The notes under the pieces: model-generated
What the model saw: only the letters and a program-made list of their open reading frames with translations
Database searches by the model: none
Told to the model about the DNA's origin: nothing
Assembly: GCF_963665055.1 (NCBI RefSeq)
Contig: NZ_OY762015.1
Span: forward strand, 2,975,040-3,039,039
Reading direction: 5' to 3'
DNA from: an uncultured Methanobacterium sp.
GTDB lineage: Archaea; Methanobacteriota; Methanobacteria; Methanobacteriales; Methanobacteriaceae
DNA: 64,000 nucleotides
Translations under genes and position numbers: made by a program
Shown here: positions 8,095-19,596 of the stretch, piece after piece
Layout: the number at the start of each line of letters is the position of its first letter
How positions within the stretch are numbered: position 1 is the stretch's first letter

Positions 8095-9447
8095 TTACAG
8101 GAAACCATGGATGAATTCTGCTGCTTTTTCATGTATCATCCTGGCTTTATCCTCAGTTTTTCCCTCTAAAGTTATCCTGACAAATGATTCCGTACCAGAA
8201 GGCCTTACCAGAACCCAGCTACCATCATCAAATGAGATTCTAACTCCATCCTTAAGGTTAATATCTGCAACGTCTTCATAGATCAGGGAAAGATCAGTCT
8301 CTGCTTTGCGCATAATGGGGTCCTTTTGATCTTCCTGGCAGTCAATTTTATCTCTTATGGTTGGATAACTGGGAATATCGTCTAAAAGCTGGGATAATGG
8401 TCCTTTATTTTGAACTAATTCAATTACCCGTAGAGCGGATAATATCCCATCGGGGCACATGCAGAACTGTGGATGTAGCCATGTGCCGGAAGGTTCACCA
8501 CCGAAGTTTGCACCGATCATGTGGATCATCTCGGCTACATGCACGTCACCCACTTTGGTTCGTTCCACGGTGCCTCCCACTTCTTCCAGGGCACGGTCAA
8601 TACAGGCTGATGCATCCACAGTGGTAACTACACAGCCACCAATTTCTGCTGATACCAGGGCTAATAGTTTATCAAAATCTGCCATTCGTCCCTTATCATC
8701 CACTGCTATCATCCGGTCTGCATCACCATCATGGGCTATTCCTAAGTCTGCTCCAGTGACCTTCACCACTTTCATCAGTTCTTGGAGATTGGCCTCTGAG
8801 GGTTCTGGTTTTCTCCCGGGGAAAAAACCGTCTGGCTGAGCATTTAAACTAACAACATTGCAACCCGCCTTTCTGAGAATGACTGGCGACAGGTAAGCTG
8901 CTGCACCATTGGCACAGTCAACAACTACCTTCAAACCGGGTTTAATATCCATTAAAGCAAGAAGATCTTCAATGTAATCATTTATAACTGAACTTATATC
9001 TGTGATTGTCCCGATATTTTCCCAAGATGCTTTATAAAAATTATTTTCGTGGATTATTTTCTCAATGGTCCGTTCCTGTTCCTGCAGGTATGCCATTCCA
9101 TCAGGATTCCACAGTTTAATCCCATTATACGGTGAAGGATTGTGGGATGCAGTTATCATCACTCCCGCATCTGCATTCAGGTTCATAGTAGCATAACCCA
9201 CCACTGGTGTGGGTACCATTCCCAAACTTAAGACATGGCATCCGCCCTGCAAAATACCTGCACTAACTGCTCTTTCCAGCATCAGGTTAGAAGTTCGAGT
9301 ATCATATCCCACCACTACTTTATTTCCTTTACCTATATATGTAGAAATGGCTTTTCCAACGTTCAGGGCCAGTTCAGGGGTTATTTCTTCTGCTATTTTT
9401 CCCCGTATTCCAGAGGTACCAAAGAGTTTGGGAATCTCCTGATTCAT
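8095..9447 (-). CDS. glmM: Phosphoglucosamine mutase
   Basis: Alpha-D-phosphohexomutase that interconverts glucosamine-6-phosphate and glucosamine-1-phosphate. Motifs in order: the start FGTSGIRG, the phosphoserine loop TASHNPSPYNG (Ser101), the metal loop DGDADR near residue 240, the sugar-binding GGEPSGTW near 318 and the phosphate-binding RPSGTESFVRI near 416. Its 450 residues match archaeal GlmM. It starts 3 bp after the apgM stop, so it belongs to the rpsS3Ae-DUF92-apgM-glmM run, and glmU follows. Confidence 0.93.
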   Translation of the reverse strand: MNQEIPKLFGTSGIRGKIAEEITPELALNVGKAISTYIGKGNKVVVGYDTRTSNLMLERAVSAGILQGGCHVLSLGMVPTPVVGYATMNLNADAGVMITASHNPSPYNGIKLWNPDGMAYLQEQERTIEKIIHENNFYKASWENIGTITDISSVINDYIEDLLALMDIKPGLKVVVDCANGAAAYLSPVILRKAGCNVVSLNAQPDGFFPGRKPEPSEANLQELMKVVKVTGADLGIAHDGDADRMIAVDDKGRMADFDKLLALVSAEIGGCVVTTVDASACIDRALEEVGGTVERTKVGDVHVAEMIHMIGANFGGEPSGTWLHPQFCMCPDGILSALRVIELVQNKGPLSQLLDDIPSYPTIRDKIDCQEDQKDPIMRKAETDLSLIYEDVADINLKDGVRISFDDGSWVLVRPSGTESFVRITLEGKTEDKARMIHEKAAEFIHGFL

Positions 9448-9450
9448 GAT

Positions 9451-10677
9451 CTAAGCTCCGAATTTGGTGGATCGGTTCATAAGATCCATAAGAATGTTCA
9501 TGATATCGCTACCCCTTATCCTACAAAGACCACCATTAGCAGCCGCACGCTCATGGAATTGGTTTACAGGGTCCACCCTCACATCAGGACCTTTAATCAC
9601 CAGGGGAACTGGGTCTCCGGTGTGATCCATCACTGAGATTGGAGTGGAATGATCGGCAGTAAGGATGAAGTAAACATCTTCCAGTTGCATTACCTCCCCA
9701 ATAACTGCATCAACTTTTTCAATAAATTCAACCTTCTCCTCTAAGTTACCATCATGACCTGCTTCATCCGCACCATCTATGTTAATGAGTAGAAAATCGT
9801 AGTCCAGTGAAGCATTTTGTAAGATGCTGCTGGTGATATTTTCCAGATTGGTATCCACACCACCAGTTGCCCCTTCCACTTCTATGATATCCATACCCAC
9901 TATCTGTGCAATACCTTGAATAAGTCCAGTTTCAGCTATACATGCAGATTTAACATCATATTTCTCATTAAATGGTTCGGCGTTTGGCACAGCGCCTGCA
10001 CCTCTGGGTAAAACGATGTTTGCTGGGGGTTCTCCTTTTTTGGTGCGTTTAAGATTAACTGGATGATCTTTCAACAATTCATAAGATTTCCGGATTACCT
10101 TGTTAAGAATAATGGCGGTTCTTTCAGCCTCGGGAGAGTCATCCAACCCTACAACATTTTTAACCTTTTTGCCATCGTGTTTGGGGTCTGCATCAGAGAT
10201 CTGATCTGATAAACTTTCTCCTCTTAAAACTAAAACTGCCCGGTGACCGGTGGATTCTTTGAATATGACTTCAACATCTTCTTCCAACACAATGGTGTTA
10301 AGGGTCTCTGCCAGCTGGGCTGTGCCTTCTCTGATCCTTCCTGCTCTTCGGTCAGTGATAACTCCATTGGTATCTGCGGTGGAGAAGTTACAGCGGAAAG
10401 CTATGTCACCAGGCCTCACTTCCACTCCTACTCCTGCAGCTTCGAAGGGTCCTCGTCCGGTGTAAACCTCGTAGGGATCATAACCCAGTATGGATAGGTG
10501 GGCTGTGTCACTCCCGGGTCTTATTCCAGGTTTTATGGAGTCCATAATTCCATTAACCCCTAACTTTGCCATGCGGTCCATGTTTGGGGTTTGAGCTGCT
10601 TCTAAGGGGGTTTTACCTCCTAATTCTCCCAGGGGACGGTCTGCCATCCCATCTATTATCATTATAATTCCCTTCAT
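9451..10677 (-). CDS. apgM: 2,3-bisphosphoglycerate-independent phosphoglycerate mutase, archaeal type
   Basis: Metal-dependent enzyme of the alkaline phosphatase superfamily that interconverts 3- and 2-phosphoglycerate in glycolysis and gluconeogenesis. Features: MIIDGMADRPLGELGGKTPLE at the N terminus with the catalytic Asp, PNMDRMAKLG, the substrate loop GPFEAAG, and DGADEAGHDG and TADHSTPISVMDHTGDPVP for the second metal set. The start is ATG 10677 (MKGIIMIIDG) because GGTGATAAAA sits just upstream; the longer frame from 10698 overlaps the DUF92 gene. Length is 408 residues. Confidence 0.93.
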   Translation of the reverse strand: MKGIIMIIDGMADRPLGELGGKTPLEAAQTPNMDRMAKLGVNGIMDSIKPGIRPGSDTAHLSILGYDPYEVYTGRGPFEAAGVGVEVRPGDIAFRCNFSTADTNGVITDRRAGRIREGTAQLAETLNTIVLEEDVEVIFKESTGHRAVLVLRGESLSDQISDADPKHDGKKVKNVVGLDDSPEAERTAIILNKVIRKSYELLKDHPVNLKRTKKGEPPANIVLPRGAGAVPNAEPFNEKYDVKSACIAETGLIQGIAQIVGMDIIEVEGATGGVDTNLENITSSILQNASLDYDFLLINIDGADEAGHDGNLEEKVEFIEKVDAVIGEVMQLEDVYFILTADHSTPISVMDHTGDPVPLVIKGPDVRVDPVNQFHERAAANGGLCRIRGSDIMNILMDLMNRSTKFGA

Positions 10678-10682
10678 TTTTA

Positions 10683-11370
<688 letters not shown>

Positions 11371-11373
11371 GAT

Positions 11374-11964
<591 letters not shown>

Positions 11965-12321
11965 ATTAATCACTTATTATTACGTATTATATTCGCGTGT
12001 TATCTCGTAAGATTTCTATTTTTATAGAACTCACAGTTCTAGATAAATTCGAAAAATCACAATCAGTCTAAAAGTTTAGAATCATTTATTATAAATCTCA
12101 TTCATGGTTTATAAATATTGCCAAAGGTTGAAAGTAGATAAAAAATCATTCCTCATAATATTACCATGAGAAATATTGAGGTTCCAACATACCTTTCATC
12201 CAACTCTTATATTAACCTTCACCTGTTCTATACCTTTCGCATTATTCTATTATTTTTATTCTGATTCCACATCACATCTGAAAATAATGTTAATGACATG
12301 AGATAACTTCTGAATCAAAAT
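11965..12321. other. Intergenic region between rps3ae and the NifX-like gene
   Basis: Holds the terminator-like hairpin described separately (12138-12181) and, nearer rps3ae, AT-rich TATA-like stretches on the minus strand (for example TTTATAAACC near 12100) that probably drive the ribosomal protein operon. No coding frame is supported. Confidence 0.5.
12138..12181 (-). terminator. Hairpin plus T-run after the NifX-like gene
   Basis: On the minus strand CCTCAATATT (12181-12172) pairs with AATATTaTGAGG (12162-12151), a ten-base-pair stem with one bulge, followed by a TTTTTT run at about 12144-12139. It lies downstream of the NifX-like gene and upstream of the rps3ae promoter, as expected for a terminator. 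Confidence 0.5.
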
Positions 12322-12645
12322 TCATAAGTTACTCATGAACTTTTCATGTTTGATGAAACGGTCTAAAACTTCTTGAACAGTCCCTTCATCCTCAACTAAT
12401 TTTAAATTAGCCTTTTTAATCCCATATTTAGCTTTCATGCCTGCTTGAACTGCAATTATGACTTCACAGTCCCCTAAAATTCTCAGACCTTCATGCCATT
12501 GGTGTTTTTCTTCAGGATTGATGTTGGTTTCAATGTACTCTATGAATTCTGCTTCATCACCATTCCATTGATATATGGCAAATCCCCTGGCCCTTCCGAA
12601 GTGGTCAGTATTTACCTGGTCTGAACTTGCAATTGCAATCTTCAT
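12322..12645 (-). CDS. NifX/NifB C-terminal-like (dinitrogenase FeMo-cofactor family) protein
   Basis: A 107-residue protein with the small RNase H-like fold domain seen in NifX, NafY and the NifB tail: MKIAIASSDQ, DHFGRARGFAIYQWNG, and VIIAVQAGMKAKYG. In methanogens these stand-alone proteins are common and may carry or bind metal clusters; a nitrogen-fixation role cannot be inferred as no nif gene is near. ATG 12645 is chosen because GGGGGATC precedes it; the longer frame from 12693 has no support. Confidence 0.85.
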   Translation of the reverse strand: MKIAIASSDQVNTDHFGRARGFAIYQWNGDEAEFIEYIETNINPEEKHQWHEGLRILGDCEVIIAVQAGMKAKYGIKKANLKLVEDEGTVQEVLDRFIKHEKFMSNL

Positions 12646-12869
12646 AATGATCCCCCTATGGAAATTGGTTTTAATTATGGAACTGATTTTCAAATATTAT
12701 TCCTTTCAAATATTATTCATTTAGAAGCATAGATATATTGTATTGCTTATTATGATGGTTTAATACACTATTCCCATAATTATTACACTATTCCCCTAAT
12801 ATTTTAGATCTTACAATATTACATCTGTTAGATTCATGACGCTCAAGATACAAAACTCACTAGTCATGG

Positions 12870-13610
12870 TCATGATTTAACACAGACAAAAACCGGTCTT
12901 TTTCCAGAATTTTCATCCCAGGATATGTTTTCATAATCCCCGTAGATATTAAACTCGAACCCAAGAGCATCAAGGATGGTACAGACATCTGGTGTTGAAA
13001 ACACACCTATGTCATGTTGGTCCACCTCAAAATCCATTATACCATCTTCTTTCACCAGAAAGACGAAATTGGCATTGAAAACTCCATCACGCAAGTGGCT
13101 CTGTGATATTCTAGCCAGTTGAATATCTCCTTCAACTACAGCATCCACAAAAACTCTGCCTTCATCCCAATTTTCAATACAAAACCCTAAATCAAATATT
13201 AAAACACCACCCAATTTTAAATGATCATAAAATCGTTTAAGAGTTTCACTTAGATCATTTAAACTGGTATTGTAGTTTATAGCTGAAAAAAGGCAGATAA
13301 TAACATCAAAATCCATTTCAAAGTCCATATCTTGCATGTTCCCAGTGACAAGTTCCATTTCTGGGACTTTTTCATGAGCTATTTTCATCATTTCCTGGTT
13401 AATATCTAAACCCACCACTTGGAATGAATGTGTAAGGTACTGGGCATGGTTACCAGTACCACAGGCCACATCCAGGAGATTATTTCCAGGAGACAGTTTG
13501 TGAAGTTCCACCATCTCTTCAACAAATTCTGCTTCGCCCTCATAATCCATCCATTTGTAGATGAGATCGTAATATTGGGCAAATTTGCGATAAAGTTCTT
13601 GTTCAGCCAT
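12870..13610 (-). CDS. Class I SAM-dependent methyltransferase
   Basis: A 246-residue protein with a Rossmann methyltransferase fold. Motif I is NLLDVACGTGNHAQYL (about residues 40-55), motif II VVGLDINQEMMKIA and motif III DFDVIICLFSAINY; an insertion typical of small-molecule methyltransferases follows. The substrate is unknown. ATG 13610 follows GGATCC-type sequence, AAAGGATCC. It is flanked by gaps of 100-220 bp, so it is probably transcribed alone. Confidence 0.8.
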   Translation of the reverse strand: MAEQELYRKFAQYYDLIYKWMDYEGEAEFVEEMVELHKLSPGNNLLDVACGTGNHAQYLTHSFQVVGLDINQEMMKIAHEKVPEMELVTGNMQDMDFEMDFDVIICLFSAINYNTSLNDLSETLKRFYDHLKLGGVLIFDLGFCIENWDEGRVFVDAVVEGDIQLARISQSHLRDGVFNANFVFLVKEDGIMDFEVDQHDIGVFSTPDVCTILDALGFEFNIYGDYENISWDENSGKRPVFVCVKS

Positions 13611-13718
13611 TTTAATGGATCCTTTCCTACTTAAAGGGTTTTTATAATATTGTTGTGGTTTTGGATTATTATTGTGGTTTCAGATGGTTTTTATGGATGT
13701 TTTATATCCATTATTCAT

Positions 13719-14285
13719 TTATTTTATCTTTAATATCAATTTGGCAACATTATCTGCAAACTTGATGGCGGTTTTCATTCCTTCTGTGTCTCCTTCTGCT
13801 TCTCCGGGTTGATGTGCGAAGACCATGTTCCAGTATGTACTTCCTGGAACTATCATGTCATTAATGAAGAAGAACATCAACATCTCCTGTATTGTGGCAG
13901 TGTGCCCTCCTCTACGGGCCACAGCTATGGGGCCTCCCACTTTCCAGGATAGGAAATTACCAGAAGACATACTAACCATCCCAATCCTCTGCAGTGCAGA
14001 CATCAACTCTCCTCGTGCAGTTCCAAAGTACACTGGGGAGCCAATGATGAAACCATCTGCTTCCTTTAATTTTTCTATTATTTCATTGAGACCATCCTTG
14101 AGAGCGCACTGGTGTAATTGGGAGCATTTTCCACAGGCAATACATGAACGAATTTTTTTCTGGCGTAGAGATATTATTTCGGTTTCCAAACCATTTTCTC
14201 CTATAGTTTTAGCACATTCTTCCAGGATATGCATGGTGTTGCTTTCTTTCCGGGGGCTGGCACATAATATTAGTACTTTACTCAT
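13719..14285 (-). CDS. Flavodoxin-family NAD(P)H/FMN oxidoreductase (Fe-S flavoprotein type)
   Basis: A 188-residue flavodoxin-like fold protein. FMN phosphate loop CASPRKESNT at residues 8-17 and SPVYFGTARGELMSAL for the isoalloxazine site are seen. A cysteine cluster CIACGKCSQLHQC at about 48-60 resembles the 4Fe-4S site of archaeal iron-sulfur flavoproteins, which reduce O2 or H2O2 or act in redox shuttling. AGGAGGTATC just before ATG 14285 is a strong ribosome site. Confidence 0.85.
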   Translation of the reverse strand: MSKVLILCASPRKESNTMHILEECAKTIGENGLETEIISLRQKKIRSCIACGKCSQLHQCALKDGLNEIIEKLKEADGFIIGSPVYFGTARGELMSALQRIGMVSMSSGNFLSWKVGGPIAVARRGGHTATIQEMLMFFFINDMIVPGSTYWNMVFAHQPGEAEGDTEGMKTAIKFADNVAKLILKIK

Positions 14286-14761
14286 AATATGATACCTCCT
14301 AACGAGAACTTTCTAAAAAACAATGTGGGCCTACCAAATTGAGTCCCTGATATTTGTTGAATTAGTATTTGCTGTATTCAGTTAGTATTTGTTTGTGAGT
14401 ATTATTACAGTTAGATTTTCTTATTTATCAAACTTTTATTTATCAAAATAATTGTACTAAACAATCAACTTAGATTCAAAAACTTAAATCTGGTTGAAAT
14501 ATAAGATAGTGAAAATAGTTGAAGATGGGTAAAAACAAAGGTATCAGTAGTGAAATTTAAGATTAAGGAAGTACTCCGTCATTATATAAGTGTATCATAA
14601 AAATAAGCGATTTATTAAAAATTTTTTTTAATTCATTCATTTATTGACCTAATCCCTTGATAAATCAATTATTTGCCTTTAAACTCTCCAGTTACCTATT
14701 AACTCTTTATTTACTCATAATCTTTATTTACCTTTTAACTCCTCAGTTACCTATTAAATCT
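14286..14761. other. Intergenic region with a 30-bp direct repeat
   Basis: About 475 bp of AT-rich DNA. An imperfect 30-bp direct repeat lies at 14682-14711 and 14737-14766 (27 of 30 identical), both with gttacctattaa; the second copy covers the stop of the esterase gene. The flavoprotein promoter should lie near 14330-14460. No coding frame is supported. Confidence 0.5.
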
Positions 14762-15649
14762 TTATTCAACTTTTAAATCCTTTAAAAACTCACCAATACT
14801 CCTTAAAGGCCCTTCACTTTCAGGTAAATGAGAATAAAACAATTGCCAGGAGTGAAACATGTTCTGCCAGACTTCTAGATTCACTTTAACCTCTTTTTCA
14901 ACTGCTAAATCTCGGAAACGATTGATATCACAAAGAAGAAGTTCACGACTACCTACTTGCATCATCAGTGGTGGAAGTCCATTTAAATCACCATATATTG
15001 GTGAAACCAGGGGATTAGTTGGGTTTTGTCCATTTAAGTAGGAGTTCCGAATTTTATCAAGTTGCTCGTAGTTTATCCAATCGTTAACATCCTTTAAATG
15101 AGTATATGTTACTGGAAATGTAAAATCAACAACTGGTGACATGCAAATTCCACACAGGGGCATTTTTTCCCCTATCTTTTTCAGGGCAAGCAGGGTGGAT
15201 AAAGTTAGATTTCCCCCAGCAGATATCCCTGCAATCACCAAATCACTGGATTTAAAACCTTCATCACGCAACCAGAGATATGATTGGATGCAATCTTCAA
15301 TTGCGGCAGGGAATGGATTTTCAGGAGCTAAACTGTAGTCAACACTGAACACTGAGAAACCAGTGTTTCTGGATAACCTCTGACAGAGATCCTGGTGTCC
15401 ATAGGTGGATCCCCGGTTGAAACCACCCCCATGAAAGAATAAAATTACCTTCTGGTAACTGCTTTGGGGAGTTACTATCCAGTAAGAGGGTACTGGTGCG
15501 TCGGGTTCTGAAGTTATTTTCATTGGACCTCTGGAACTAAAAGAAAGATAAAATTCATCAAGATCCCGGCGAACTTTCACTAGATCACCTTTTCCCGTGT
15601 CTAACTGCCGTTTTATAAGTTTAAGCAAGTCATCAACATTTTTATTCAT
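14762..15649 (-). CDS. Alpha/beta hydrolase, hormone-sensitive-lipase-like esterase
   Basis: A 295-residue esterase. The oxyanion-hole motif FHGGGFNRGST (about residues 91-101), nucleophile elbow GISAGGN (Ser near 163), an acidic MQVGSRELLLCD region and the catalytic His in MFHSW near 265 are all present, as in the HSL family. The natural substrate is unknown. The last codons overlap a copy of the 30-bp repeat. Start ATG 15649 lacks a strong ribosome site. Confidence 0.88.
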   Translation of the reverse strand: MNKNVDDLLKLIKRQLDTGKGDLVKVRRDLDEFYLSFSSRGPMKITSEPDAPVPSYWIVTPQSSYQKVILFFHGGGFNRGSTYGHQDLCQRLSRNTGFSVFSVDYSLAPENPFPAAIEDCIQSYLWLRDEGFKSSDLVIAGISAGGNLTLSTLLALKKIGEKMPLCGICMSPVVDFTFPVTYTHLKDVNDWINYEQLDKIRNSYLNGQNPTNPLVSPIYGDLNGLPPLMMQVGSRELLLCDINRFRDLAVEKEVKVNLEVWQNMFHSWQLFYSHLPESEGPLRSIGEFLKDLKVE

Positions 15650-16053
15650 CTTCCAAACCCATTATTTTTTTTAAAATCAAGTATTGTTCTTCTGGTGAAA
15701 GGAGTAATTTAATTTGAGATAATTTGAATTAAACTGCTATCATTTTAAATCAAATTGTCATAACTTTTAAGGTCTTCTGATGGGAAATTTTTAAATTATA
15801 AATATAAACTGTCCAGTAATCGAAATTGATAATTTATATTAATGATAAATATAACACTGTATTTGAATTTTGGTGAATGTAATATTTTCCATAAGTCTAA
15901 GAAACTGATGAGATAAACATTTTAATTGATTTCTGGAATTTAATGGAAATAAAACTGATCATTAAGGTAAAAATTAAATAATAATGGGATATAAAGTTAT
16001 AAAACTGGATAACAAATTATGTTATAATTAAACTTTCAATAGAGGGGGATTTT
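15650..16053. other. Divergent promoter region between the esterase and receiver genes
   Basis: About 400 bp, very AT-rich, between genes that diverge. Several TATA-like tracts occur on both strands (for example near 15838 and 15993). GAGGGGG before 16054 is the ribosome site of the receiver gene. I see no coding frame or structured RNA. Confidence 0.5.
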
Positions 16054-17094
<1,041 letters not shown>

Positions 17095-17550
17095 ATGAAT
17101 AAACTCCTCAAAATGAGCAAAAAGAAATTTTATGTAATTTATATAATTTTCGACATGTTCTTTGTTGGAGTGGGGATGGGTGTTCCCTTTTTTTGCATAC
17201 TGTTGGGATTTCCAGTAGGTTGGTACATAGCTAAACAAACAGCACTCAATGAAAAAGATGTAAGCACAATCTTAAATGAAATTTTAAAATATTCACTGTA
17301 TACTGTCATTTTCTCATTTATCTTAATGCTGTGTATTTGGGTGCCCCTAAGCACAATACTCCTTGATCCTGGTGCAGATTTTGCAAATACTGGAATTCCA
17401 ATGATCCTTTATGACCCTAAAATAAGCTTCATTGGATGGATGATTCTGATGATATTTATATCTCCGTTTTTACAGCTACTTACCACAGTTTTTGCTTCAA
17501 ACGTGGCTCTATGGAGATTATTTAAAAAAGATGATAGTATTGATGGATAA
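17095..17550 (+). CDS. Hypothetical membrane protein
   Basis: A 151-residue protein I do not recognise. It has a short basic N terminus and about four hydrophobic segments: residues 12-42, with a possible break at 29, 66-88 and 112-140. There is no catalytic motif. ATG 17095 is chosen since GGTGG lies seven bases upstream; the longer TTG start at 17074 is less likely. It leads a tight run of four genes (gaps of 5-35 bp) with two DUF2178-like membrane proteins and an XRE regulator, so it is part of that system. Confidence 0.7.
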   Translation: MNKLLKMSKKKFYVIYIIFDMFFVGVGMGVPFFCILLGFPVGWYIAKQTALNEKDVSTILNEILKYSLYTVIFSFILMLCIWVPLSTILLDPGADFANTGIPMILYDPKISFIGWMILMIFISPFLQLLTTVFASNVALWRLFKKDDSIDG

Positions 17551-17582
17551 AAAAATAGATGAAGATAGTAGAAGGTGATAAT

Positions 17583-18044
17583 TTGAAAGAAGGCGATAAT
17601 TTGGATAAAAAATCAGGAATAGTATTAAAAATACTGTCCATATTCGAATCAGGTTTATTTTTAAAAATACTTTCAGTATTTGTAACTGGCCTATGGGTTG
17701 CTGGTCTGATACTGGGGAATATTTACATTGTTCTGCTGGCAATAATCCTTTTAATTGCATTATGCACTGTATTGTACATCCACAGAGATAATCTTCAGGA
17801 AATTTTCCAGAAAAATAGCAGTGTTGTTGTGGAAGATGAGAGAACTCAATTAATCAATGAGAAAGCAGCTACAATGACCTTCGGAATCTTTGTAGCAGTT
17901 ATAATTTATGCGGGTATCATTCTCATAGCCCTGAGGGACAGTTACCCTCAATTATTGCAGGCAGGGTATACACTGATTATAGCTGCAGTATTCTGTTTTA
18001 TCCTGTACTTCACATCTCGCGCATATTACAATCGGAAATTTTAA
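17583..18044 (+). CDS. DUF2178-like membrane protein
   Basis: About 153 residues. Two hydrophobic segments, then a cytosolic stretch with the family signature VEDERTQLINEKAATMTFGI, then two more hydrophobic segments. Function is unknown; such proteins are commonly encoded next to small XRE regulators. The start is ambiguous: ATG 17559 has no good ribosome site, while TTG 17583 is preceded by GGTGATAAT and TTG 17601 by the near copy GGCGATAAT. I prefer TTG 17583. Confidence 0.75.
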   Translation: MKEGDNLDKKSGIVLKILSIFESGLFLKILSVFVTGLWVAGLILGNIYIVLLAIILLIALCTVLYIHRDNLQEIFQKNSSVVVEDERTQLINEKAATMTFGIFVAVIIYAGIILIALRDSYPQLLQAGYTLIIAAVFCFILYFTSRAYYNRKF

Positions 18045-18073
18045 CGGAGTAAAAACTTATAAAAGGTGATCTT

Positions 18074-18451
18074 ATGAAAAATTATCAGATTCTAAGAATA
18101 ATTGTTGCTATATTCGTTGCAACTGTAGTGGGATTATCGGTTATCACTGAAAACCTCATTCTTGCCATCCTGGCAATTGTAATTGGTACTATGATATCCT
18201 ACATTTACAAAAAGAATACAGATGAAATCCTTGAAGATGAAAGAATAGCTAAAGTGAGTGAAAAGGCATCTAGGATTGCAATAGTACTTTTTTCTATTTC
18301 CATAGCTTTTATTGGAATGTTCCTTATTATGCTGAGAAATGAGTATCCTGATTTTACCCAGGCAGGATTTACCCTTTCCTATGCAGCAGTTGCCCTGTTA
18401 ATGTTATATTACATCTTTTATGGGTATTATAATAAAAAATATGGGTCCTGA
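18074..18451 (+). CDS. DUF2178-like membrane protein, second copy
   Basis: A 125-residue paralogue of the preceding gene: two hydrophobic segments (5-24 and 28-45), the signature LEDERIAKVSEKASRIAI, and two more membrane segments. Both proteins end with a YYN-[RK]-K motif (YYNRKF and YYNKKYGS). The shared layout points to tandem duplication followed by divergence. AAGGTGATCTT precedes ATG 18074. Function is unknown; the operon ends in an XRE regulator 5 bp downstream. Confidence 0.8.
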   Translation: MKNYQILRIIVAIFVATVVGLSVITENLILAILAIVIGTMISYIYKKNTDEILEDERIAKVSEKASRIAIVLFSISIAFIGMFLIMLRNEYPDFTQAGFTLSYAAVALLMLYYIFYGYYNKKYGS

Positions 18452-18456
18452 TTTAT

Positions 18457-18654
18457 ATGAAAAATAATCTCAAGGTATATCGGGCTACGCAGGATTTAAC
18501 CCAGGAAGAACTTGCCAAGGGATTGGGCGTAACTCGACAGACCATAATTGCAATCGAAAAGGAGAAATATGATCCTTCCCTGATTTTAGCTTTTAAAATA
18601 GCTAAGTTCTTTAAAGTGGAGATTGAGGATATTTTCACCTACAGCGATGAATAA
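18457..18654 (+). CDS. Small XRE-family transcriptional regulator
   Basis: A 65-residue Cro/C1-type helix-turn-helix protein: LKVYRATQDLTQEELAKGLG, then VTRQTIIAIEKEKYDPSL as recognition helix, and KFFKVEIEDIF at the end. It is the minimal single-domain type often found with small membrane proteins. It begins 5 bp after the second DUF2178-like gene, so it is cotranscribed and could repress its own operon through the palindrome near 16931-16964. Confidence 0.92.
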   Translation: MKNNLKVYRATQDLTQEELAKGLGVTRQTIIAIEKEKYDPSLILAFKIAKFFKVEIEDIFTYSDE

Positions 18655-18732
18655 ATTGCAGAATAACGTTTAAACATTAAAAATATTCATAAATAATATT
18701 TTTAAAGGATTATAATTAAAATAGGGACTCAA

Positions 18733-19415
18733 ATGAAACTTTTCCATTCAATTTCAGACAGAAACAATTTTTTAAAACTTGTACTAAGAATTATTCTGGT
18801 ATTGGTCATTATACAAGCTTTAAGAGCAGTTATATTTTGTGGCCTCTGGACTGTTGTCCAACCCGGGACTAACATAGTCCTGTTCCAGTTATTAAATGGT
18901 TCGGCTTATATAATCATGGGAATAATTCTTCTCCTATACTTTAAACCGTCTTTAAAGAATTTAGGGCTTAATTGGGATGATATTCACCTGAAAACCAGGA
19001 TATTTTATAGTCTGGGGTTAACGTTGCTGGTAATCATGGCAGTGAGTCCCTATACATTTGAATGGGAGATCCACGTCCTGATTATAGGCCTAATATTTGG
19101 CATCATAACTCCTGTATTTGAAGAACTCTTATTCAGGGGTTATATCTGGGGTAAGATCTTTGAATCAGGAGGAATGGTCAATCCAATGGTTTAACACTTA
19201 TCACCGTGACTTTACTATTTATGGTGTGGCACCTGGGATATGTGGATGTCTTAATTCTCCATCCTCTGGCTAAGGGTAATCTGGCCATGATCATGATCTC
19301 AAAAATGGGAATAGGTCTTGTTTTAGGATTAATAGTTGGATATCTGCGCCTTAAAACTGGTAAAACGTATGCTTCAATTATTTTCCATGGGTTATGGAAT
19401 GTTTTTGCACCCTGA
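18733..19415 (+). pseudogene. CPBP-family intramembrane protease, interrupted by a one-base frameshift
   Basis: Polytopic membrane protein of the CPBP (CAAX protease/Abi) family. The first frame (to 19194) has several membrane segments and motif 1, EELLFRGYIWG. It then stops, and the next frame goes on with LITVTLLFMVWHLGYVDVL (motif 2 His) and HGLWNVF (motif 3). Adding one T to the TTT run at about 19190-19192 gives MVLTLITV and a continuous 227-residue protein with all catalytic motifs. Substrate unknown; some relatives process prenylated proteins or bacteriocins. As with three other genes here, a homopolymer error is likely. Confidence 0.75.
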
Positions 19416-19596
19416 ACATGAAAAAATCTGTTTTTGTAGAGATAATTTTGTGTTGTAAATATCTAATTTAAAATCGGATATCAAAGACAGATTTTAAAAT
19501 TAAAAAAAAGTTTACTTTAAAGATTAAGCAATCCAGTAAAAAAAAGTTTAGTTGAGAATTTATAGCAATCCACTTAAAACGAGGTTAGTTTGAGGA

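Noticed and set aside
12322..12645. Evidence for nitrogen fixation
   Set aside because: A lone NifX-like domain protein is common in methanogens without nitrogenase, and no nif gene is in the window.
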